Positions 59,436 through 64,000 of a stretch of DNA of 64,000 nt are shown here, piece after piece; positions within the stretch are counted from its first letter, which is position 1, and each line of letters opens with the position of its first letter. A program made the translations under genes and the position numbers. Source of the DNA: Rhodobacterales bacterium (GTDB taxonomy: Bacteria; Pseudomonadota; Alphaproteobacteria; Rhizobiales; Stappiaceae); NCBI GenBank assembly GCA_008107755.1, contig VIRH01000058.1:372001-436000 (forward strand), written 5' to 3'. The notes beneath the pieces are model-generated. The model did not search any database and was not told the origin of the DNA. It saw only the letters and a program-made list of their open reading frames with translations.

Positions 59436-61688
59436 ATGGGAAAAGAGACGACACCGCCGCCAAGCCCGATTGAGGGCATCAATCTCAAGGATGCGCTTGA
59501 AGAGCGCTATCTGGCCTATGCGCTTTCGACCATCATGCACCGGGCCCTCCCCGACGTGCGCGACGGCCTGAAACCCGTGCACAGGCGGCTTCTTTACGCC
59601 ATGCGGCTGTTGAAACTCGATCCGGGCGCCGGCTTCAAGAAATGCGCCCGCGTGGTCGGTGACGTCATCGGTAAATACCACCCGCACGGCGACCAGGCGG
59701 TCTATGACGCGCTTGTCCGTCTCGCGCAGGACTTTGCGCAGCGCTATCCGCTGATCGATGGCCAGGGCAACTTCGGCAACGTCGACGGCGATAACGCAGC
59801 AGCCATGCGTTACACCGAAGCGCGCATGACCGACACGGCCAAGCGTTTGCTTGACGGTCTGGACGAGAACGCGGTCGATTTTCGCGAAACCTACGACGGC
59901 GAGGAAAAGGAACCAATCGTTCTGCCCGGCGGGTTCCCGAACCTTCTCGGCAACGGCTCCTCTGGCATTGCCGTCGGCATGGCGACCTCAATTCCGCCGC
60001 ACAACGCCTTCGAGCTGTGCCAGGCCTGTCAGCACCTGATCCAGAACCCTTCTGCCGAGGTTGATGATCTGCTTCAGTTCATCAAGGGCCCGGACTTTCC
60101 GACAGGTGGTCTCCTGGTTTCGGACCAGGGATCGATCCGCGAGGCCTATGCGACCGGCCGTGGCAGTTTCCGCGTACGCGCACGCTGGGAAGTGGAAGAT
60201 CTTGGACGTGGCCAGTGGGCGATCATCGTCACGGAAATTCCCTATCAGGTCCAGAAGTCCCGGCTGATTGAAAAGATCGCGGAACTTCTGACGGCCCGCA
60301 AGCTGCCGCTTCTCGACGACGTGCGCGATGAATCGACGGAAGATATTCGCGTCGTCCTGGTGCCGCGCTCGCGCAACGTCGATGCAAACATTCTGATGGA
60401 ATCCCTGTTCAAGCTGACAGACCTGGAAAACCGGTTCTCGCTGAACATGAACGTCTTGTCCATGGGCCGGGTGCCCACAGTGATGGGCCTGAAGCAGGTT
60501 CTGCGCGAATGGCTGGACCACCGCAAGGAAGTGCTTGTCCGCCGGTCCGAACACCGGCTTGGCCAGATCAACCACCGCCTCGAGGTTCTGGAAGGCTATC
60601 TGATCGCCTATCTCAATCTCGATGAGGTGATCCGCATCATCCGCGAGGAAGATGACGCCAAGGCGGAACTGATGCGCACGTTCGAGCTCTCGGATGTTCA
60701 GGCAGAAGCCATCCTCAACATGCGCTTGCGGTCCTTGCGCAAGCTTGAAGAGATGGAAATCCGCAAGGAGCATGGAAAGCTGAGCGACGAAAAGGACCAG
60801 CTGACAAAGCTGCTCGGCTCCGACGCGCGTCAGTGGACGAAGATTTCCAAGGAGATCGGCGAGATCTCGAAAGTCTATGGGCCCGAGACCGATATCGGCA
60901 AACGCAGAACGGACAAGGGCGAAGCGCCGGAAACCGACATCATCGACATTCAGCAGGCGATGATCGAGAAGGAACCGATAACGGTCATCATTTCCGAAAA
61001 GGGCTGGATCCGTGCCCTCAAGGGACACCAGAGTGATCTCGGCAATGTCGCCTTCAAGCAGGGCGACAAGCTGAAACTGTCCTTCCATGCGGAGACGACG
61101 GACAAGATCCTGATCTTCTCGACCGGCGGCAAGTTCTTCACACTGGGTGCCGACCGCCTTCCGGGCGGGCGCGGCCACGGCGAACCGATCCGCCTCATGG
61201 TCGAGATGGACGAGGCTCAGGATGTGGTCAACGCGTTCGTCTACAAACCCGGCCGCCTGCTGCTGCTTGCCAGCAACGAAGCCCGTGGGTTTGTTGTCAA
61301 CGAGGACGACGTCATCGCCAACACGCGAAAAGGCAAGCAGGTGTTGAACCTCACCATGCCGGACGAAGCGAGCCTGTGCGTCGAAGCTGCCGGAGATCAG
61401 GTGGCTGTCATCGGCGAGAATCGCAAGCTTCTGGTGTTCCCTCTGGTCCAGATCCCGCAAATGGGCCGTGGTCGCGGTGTGCGCCTGCAGCGCTATCGCG
61501 ACGGCAACATCTCCGACGTCAGGGTGTTCAAGGGCGAGGTCGGGCTGACCTGGACGGACAGCTCCGGCCGCAGCTTCACCCGGTCCATGGACGAGCTGGC
61601 CGACTGGCTTGGCGAGCGCGGACAGGCCGGCCGACTGCCACCCACCGGTTTCCCGAGGTCCAACAAGTTCGGCCCCAACGGGCTTTGA
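59436..61688 (+). CDS. parC: DNA topoisomerase IV subunit A
   Basis: 750 residues. Decatenates chromosomes with Par[40 protein letters not shown], and the DNA-cleaving Tyr126 in [11 protein letters not shown]. The C-terminal beta-pinwheel is short, which together with length separates it from GyrA. Position after recO is typical for rhizobia. Confidence 0.96.
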   Translation: MGKETTPPPSPIEGINLKDALEERYLAYALSTIMHRALPDVRDGLKPVHRRLLYAMRLLKLDPGAGFKKCARVVGDVIGKYHPHGDQAVYDALVRLAQDFAQRYPLIDGQGNFGNVDGDNAAAMRYTEARMTDTAKRLLDGLDENAVDFRETYDGEEKEPIVLPGGFPNLLGNGSSGIAVGMATSIPPHNAFELCQACQHLIQNPSAEVDDLLQFIKGPDFPTGGLLVSDQGSIREAYATGRGSFRVRARWEVEDLGRGQWAIIVTEIPYQVQKSRLIEKIAELLTARKLPLLDDVRDESTEDIRVVLVPRSRNVDANILMESLFKLTDLENRFSLNMNVLSMGRVPTVMGLKQVLREWLDHRKEVLVRRSEHRLGQINHRLEVLEGYLIAYLNLDEVIRIIREEDDAKAELMRTFELSDVQAEAILNMRLRSLRKLEEMEIRKEHGKLSDEKDQLTKLLGSDARQWTKISKEIGEISKVYGPETDIGKRRTDKGEAPETDIIDIQQAMIEKEPITVIISEKGWIRALKGHQSDLGNVAFKQGDKLKLSFHAETTDKILIFSTGGKFFTLGADRLPGGRGHGEPIRLMVEMDEAQDVVNAFVYKPGRLLLLASNEARGFVVNEDDVIANTRKGKQVLNLTMPDEASLCVEAAGDQVAVIGENRKLLVFPLVQIPQMGRGRGVRLQRYRDGNISDVRVFKGEVGLTWTDSSGRSFTRSMDELADWLGERGQAGRLPPTGFPRSNKFGPNGL

Positions 61689-61699
61689 CAAGGTAACAA

Positions 61700-61720
61700 C
61701 GGGCGGCTTCAGGCCGCCCG
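61700..61720. terminator. Bidirectional hairpin at the parC/araC-type convergent ends
   Basis: CGGGCGGC (61700-61707) and GCCGCCCG (61713-61720), 8-bp stem with 5-base loop; the araC-type stop lies within it. Little U-tract. Confidence 0.6.
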
Positions 61721-62560
61721 AACGGCATTCAGTGCCTGCCAGCGACCAGGTGTCATACCAAAGGTTCGCTTGAAATGGCGGTTCATGTGGCTCTGGTCCG
61801 CGAACCCGCTTTCAACGGCCGCCTCCGCCAGGGGCGTGTCGCCCGCCAGCAGCCCCTTCACCCTGTCCAGACGCCGCATGACCAGATAGCGGTGCGGGCT
61901 CGTTCCGAAAACATGCTTGAACTGGCGCGACAGCTGGAACCGATCCAACTGCGTTGCCTGCTCCAGATCCTCCATGCGAATAGCCACGTCAATGCTGTCA
62001 CGCAACAGATCGCGGCACCGGCTCAGCGCCGGCCAGTCCAGAACCGCCCGACGGGATCTGGCTGCATCGCCATGCCGCTGAAGGCAACCGGCGAGATCGG
62101 TCAGAAGACAGGCGCGCCTGAAACCTCCCAGTTCCGCGTCGATATCGACGAGCGCGTCGGCAAGATCCTGGCGAAACTCGGGATCGGAGAGGACGGGTGA
62201 TGCAACGAAAGGCAACCCGGTGTGTCCAGCGCCCTGCAATACCTCTGCAATCTGCTCCGGCGGCAGATAGATCATACGGTAAATGAGGCCCTCGCCTGTT
62301 CCCGCGCCGCCGTCGTGCAATTCGTCCGGGTGGATCACAATGACCTGCCCGGGCAGAGACGCCCGGCGCTCGCCCCGGTACTGGAACGTCTGGATGCCTG
62401 CCATCGTCAACCCGATCGCGTAGGTGTCGTGGCGATGCGGTGAAAAGCCGTTGCCCTTGAACTGCGCTTCTATGCGCTCGATACCGGCTTCCGTCGGCGC
62501 AGCGTGGATGCCGTCCTGCCCGCGGACGCACAAACGTTCAATACTATCGCTCTCCCGCAT
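61709..62560 (-). CDS. AraC-family transcriptional regulator
   Basis: 283 residues from the ATG at 62560; longer frames run into the divergent DUF2000 gene. N-terminal cupin-like sensor (FSPHRHDTYAIGLTMAGIQTFQYRG, PGQVIVIHPDELHDG). Two HTH motifs at the end: LEQATQLDRFQLSRQFKHVFGTSPHRYLVMRRLDR and LAEAAVESGFADQSHMNRHFKRTFGMTPGRW. Divergent from the DUF2000 gene, so regulation of that gene is likely. Ligand unknown. Confidence 0.92.
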   Translation of the reverse strand: MRESDSIERLCVRGQDGIHAAPTEAGIERIEAQFKGNGFSPHRHDTYAIGLTMAGIQTFQYRGERRASLPGQVIVIHPDELHDGGAGTGEGLIYRMIYLPPEQIAEVLQGAGHTGLPFVASPVLSDPEFRQDLADALVDIDAELGGFRRACLLTDLAGCLQRHGDAARSRRAVLDWPALSRCRDLLRDSIDVAIRMEDLEQATQLDRFQLSRQFKHVFGTSPHRYLVMRRLDRVKGLLAGDTPLAEAAVESGFADQSHMNRHFKRTFGMTPGRWQALNAVRAA

Positions 62561-62615
62561 GACAAGGCTGCGCGCATCATCTCTTTTCTGAAACCCGCGC
62601 GTGGAGTTGGAATAC

Positions 62616-63023
62616 ATGTTCGAAACCAAATTCGTCGTTGTCATCCGCGAGGATCTTGCCGTTTGGCAAAAACTGAATGTCACAGCCTTCCTGGCAACCG
62701 GCGTGGCCGCAGCAAAGCCGGACATCATTGGCGAAAATTACCGCGATGCTGCCGGCAATGTCCACCATGCGATGAGTGTTCAGCCGATCATCATCCTGAG
62801 TGCGGACGGCGAAACCCTGAAAAAAATCCATGAGAGAACGCTGCGCCGCTGGCAGACGGCAAGTCTCTACATCGACGACATGTTCTCAACCGGTCACGAC
62901 GAGGCAAACCGGGCAGTCTTTGCCAGTTATCCGCCCGGTGAAGCGCAGATTGCCGGCATTTCCTTTCACGCCGAAAAGAAGGTCGCCGACAAGATCACGA
63001 AAGGCGCCCGGATGCATGACTGA
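62616..63023 (+). CDS. DUF2000-family protein
   Basis: 135 residues from the ATG at 62616. Family pattern: KFVVVIREDLAVWQKLNVTAFLATG, then ENYRDAAGN and QPIIILSADGETLKKIHERTL. I recall this family as related in fold to peptidyl-tRNA hydrolase 2, but its function is unknown. It pairs divergently with an AraC regulator, an arrangement I associate with this family. 55 bases separate the two starts. Confidence 0.82.
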   Translation: MFETKFVVVIREDLAVWQKLNVTAFLATGVAAAKPDIIGENYRDAAGNVHHAMSVQPIIILSADGETLKKIHERTLRRWQTASLYIDDMFSTGHDEANRAVFASYPPGEAQIAGISFHAEKKVADKITKGARMHD

Positions 63024-63163
63024 CGAGACCGTCAGTGAGATCAGTGCCTACGCGCCATCTGAAGATGCGCAAAATTTCACCTTGGGCGCGACGTTTGTGG
63101 TCTCGACGCAACGACACCAAGGGGGCAATGTGGCGTCAATGAAAACAGGGGCAGAGGAAACAG

Positions 63164-63331
63164 ATGACAGGTGCCGTCAACACCAGCCTGAGCATTGTGT
63201 TTGGAGACAGCCTGGCGTCAAAACCGACGGAACATGTTGCGCGCTTCCCCGGCAAACGCCTCTTTCCGGTCGACGATCCATGGGAGCTCACCGAAACCGG
63301 TGCGCCTGAGATCTACAGGTGCGCCCTTTGA
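63164..63331 (+). CDS. Small ORF (55 aa) translationally coupled to thioesterase
   Basis: GAGGAAA is five bases before the ATG, and the stop overlaps the next start (TGATG). Peptide begins MTGAVNTSLSIVFGD and ends APEIYRCAL. No family recognised. The strong ribosome site and coupling suggest either a small protein or a leader that lets the thioesterase be translated. Confidence 0.5.
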   Translation: MTGAVNTSLSIVFGDSLASKPTEHVARFPGKRLFPVDDPWELTETGAPEIYRCAL

Positions 63332-63786
63332 TGTCTGAACTTTCTCCACAGGCTGCGCGCCCTACCCCGATGCAACGGCATGATTTCAAGGCTTTTCAAC
63401 ATATCCCCACCAGGTGGATGGATGTCGATATCTACGGTCACGTCAACAACGTGCAGTATTTGAGCTATTTCGACACCGCGGTAAACGCATGGTATGTCGA
63501 GAACGGCCTTCTGGATCCGGTGAAGAGTTCGCAGATCTTTCTCGTCGTTGAGACGGGCTGCCATTACTTTGCCGAACTGACGTTCCCCTCAAGCGTTGCC
63601 GCAGGATTGAAAATCGAAAAACTCGGCAGCAGCTCTGTGGTTTTCAGGGTCGGGTTGTTTTCCGGTGAAGATACGGCGACGGCCGCGCACGGTCGCTTCG
63701 TCCATGTCCATGTGGACCGCGCGAGCCGCCGGCCAGCGCCTATGGACGAAACGAAACGGCGCACTCTAGCGGCCTTGATGGACTGA
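63331..63786 (+). CDS. Acyl-CoA thioesterase, 4HBT (hot-dog) family
   Basis: 151 residues. The active-site region RWMDVDIYGHVNNVQYLSYFDTAVN is characteristic of the 4-hydroxybenzoyl-CoA thioesterase/YbgC group, with Asp before GHVNN. Hydrolyses short acyl-CoA esters; substrate not determined. It depends on the preceding small ORF for start-stop coupling. A GTG 4 codons upstream is possible but lacks a ribosome site. Confidence 0.9.
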   Translation: MSELSPQAARPTPMQRHDFKAFQHIPTRWMDVDIYGHVNNVQYLSYFDTAVNAWYVENGLLDPVKSSQIFLVVETGCHYFAELTFPSSVAAGLKIEKLGSSSVVFRVGLFSGEDTATAAHGRFVHVHVDRASRRPAPMDETKRRTLAALMD

Positions 63787-63837
63787 AGCGCCGGCCGGAG
63801 AAACCTCTCACGGTTCACCGGTCGTCAACCGCACGTT

Positions 63838-63853
63838 CACAGGAAAACCTGTG
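63838..63853. repeat. Short inverted repeat in the 3' intergenic region
   Basis: CACAGG-AAAA-CCTGTG, between the convergent thioesterase and next minus-strand gene; weak terminator candidate. A DnaA-box-like TTGTCCACA is at 63912-63920. Confidence 0.35.
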
Positions 63854-63968
63854 CAAACCGGTCGGCACCATTCACAGCCTGCAAACAGGAAAACCACAAC
63901 TTGTTCAGAGCTTGTCCACAGGTTGCACACACTCTTGGACCGCCCCCAACCAAGCGCGGAAACGGCCG

Positions 63969-64000
63969 TCAGCCCATCGTCTTCATGATGCGCGACTTCT
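63969..64000 (-). CDS. 3' tip of an unidentified minus-strand gene
   Basis: In the minus frame ending with TGA at 63969-63971 the window edge reads KSRIMKTMG-stop. Nine residues cannot identify a protein; an ending of this kind is plausible for a real gene because the intergenic region before it looks like a 3' end. Confidence 0.25.
   Translation of the reverse strand, partial: KSRIMKTMG

Noticed and set aside
59988..61691. 567-codon minus-strand frame over parC
   Set aside because: parC is unambiguous, and the antisense frame lacks motifs and a ribosome site.
62561..62728. Longer N-terminus for the AraC-type regulator
   Set aside because: It would overlap the start of the divergent DUF2000 gene and adds serine/arginine-rich residues unlike the family.

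Overview
The window looks like chromosomal core DNA from an alphaproteobacterium of the order Hyphomicrobiales (Rhizobiales), plausibly a Stappia/Roseibium/Labrenzia-type bacterium. This rests on gene order and content: nrdR-ribD-ribE-ribH-nusB-thiL; DUF177-plsX-fabH-ihfA-merR; rpoZ-rsh-pyrE-DUF2062-lepB-rnc-era-recO; an ldtR/ldtP pair; a K+-independent proton pyrophosphatase; bpt near hemB; high GC. The genus is inference. I see no rRNA, tRNA, CRISPR array, insertion sequence or prophage. Coding density is high, and only four gene-free stretches exceed 300 bases.

Region 1 (1-19.8 kb) is catabolic. The 3' end of a TctA-type permease overlaps aroE, which overlaps a two-domain dehydroshikimate dehydratase (quinate/shikimate to protocatechuate). 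A minus-strand set follows: SDR, acyl-CoA dehydrogenase, APH-type kinase, with a divergent thiolase. This resembles a split ACAD10/11 or levulinate (Lva) pathway that removes a 4-hydroxy group by phosphorylation and elimination. Next is a long minus-strand operon: deoC, a fused aldehyde dehydrogenase, a PfkB sugar kinase, a complete sugar ABC importer and an ABM-domain protein. It is divergent from a DeoR-family regulator, with palindromic operator candidates between them. It reads as a 2-deoxyribose (or related deoxy sugar) uptake and degradation operon. A DUF389 membrane protein and a small ORF close the region.

Region 2 (20-38.7 kb) is mostly housekeeping: an orphan cytochrome P450 with an odd I-helix; the DUF177-plsX-fabH-ihfA-merR block; a cytochrome bc1 assembly chaperone; a BamE-like lipoprotein; hppA; an MFS transporter; thiL, nusB, the riboflavin genes and nrdR; glyA; a small conserved protein; and the L,D-transpeptidase ldtP with its MarR-type regulator ldtR.

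Region 3 (38.8-50.4 kb) holds a valine-catabolic cluster (isobutyryl-CoA dehydrogenase, 3-hydroxyisobutyryl-CoA hydrolase, a membrane protein, 3-hydroxyisobutyrate dehydrogenase). It is divergent from hemB across an 18-bp perfect palindrome. hemB is followed by threonine ammonia-lyase, an RDD protein, TspO, an SLC13/TrkA-C transporter, the N-degron transferase bpt, a type-5 uracil-DNA glycosylase and a NYN-domain protein.

Region 4 (50.4-64 kb) runs from rpoZ and the bifunctional (p)ppGpp enzyme through pyrE, lepB, rnc, era and recO. A second signal-peptidase-like protein follows in which the catalytic lysine is alanine. Then come parC, a divergent AraC regulator/DUF2000 pair, a 55-codon ORF coupled to a 4HBT thioesterase, and the tip of a minus-strand gene.

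The most notable observations are the split ACAD11/Lva-like module with an Asp in place of the acyl-CoA dehydrogenase catalytic Glu, the lysine-less signal peptidase paralogue, the P450 lacking the usual acid-Thr pair, and the deoxy-sugar operon with its tandem ALDH fusion and palindromic operators.
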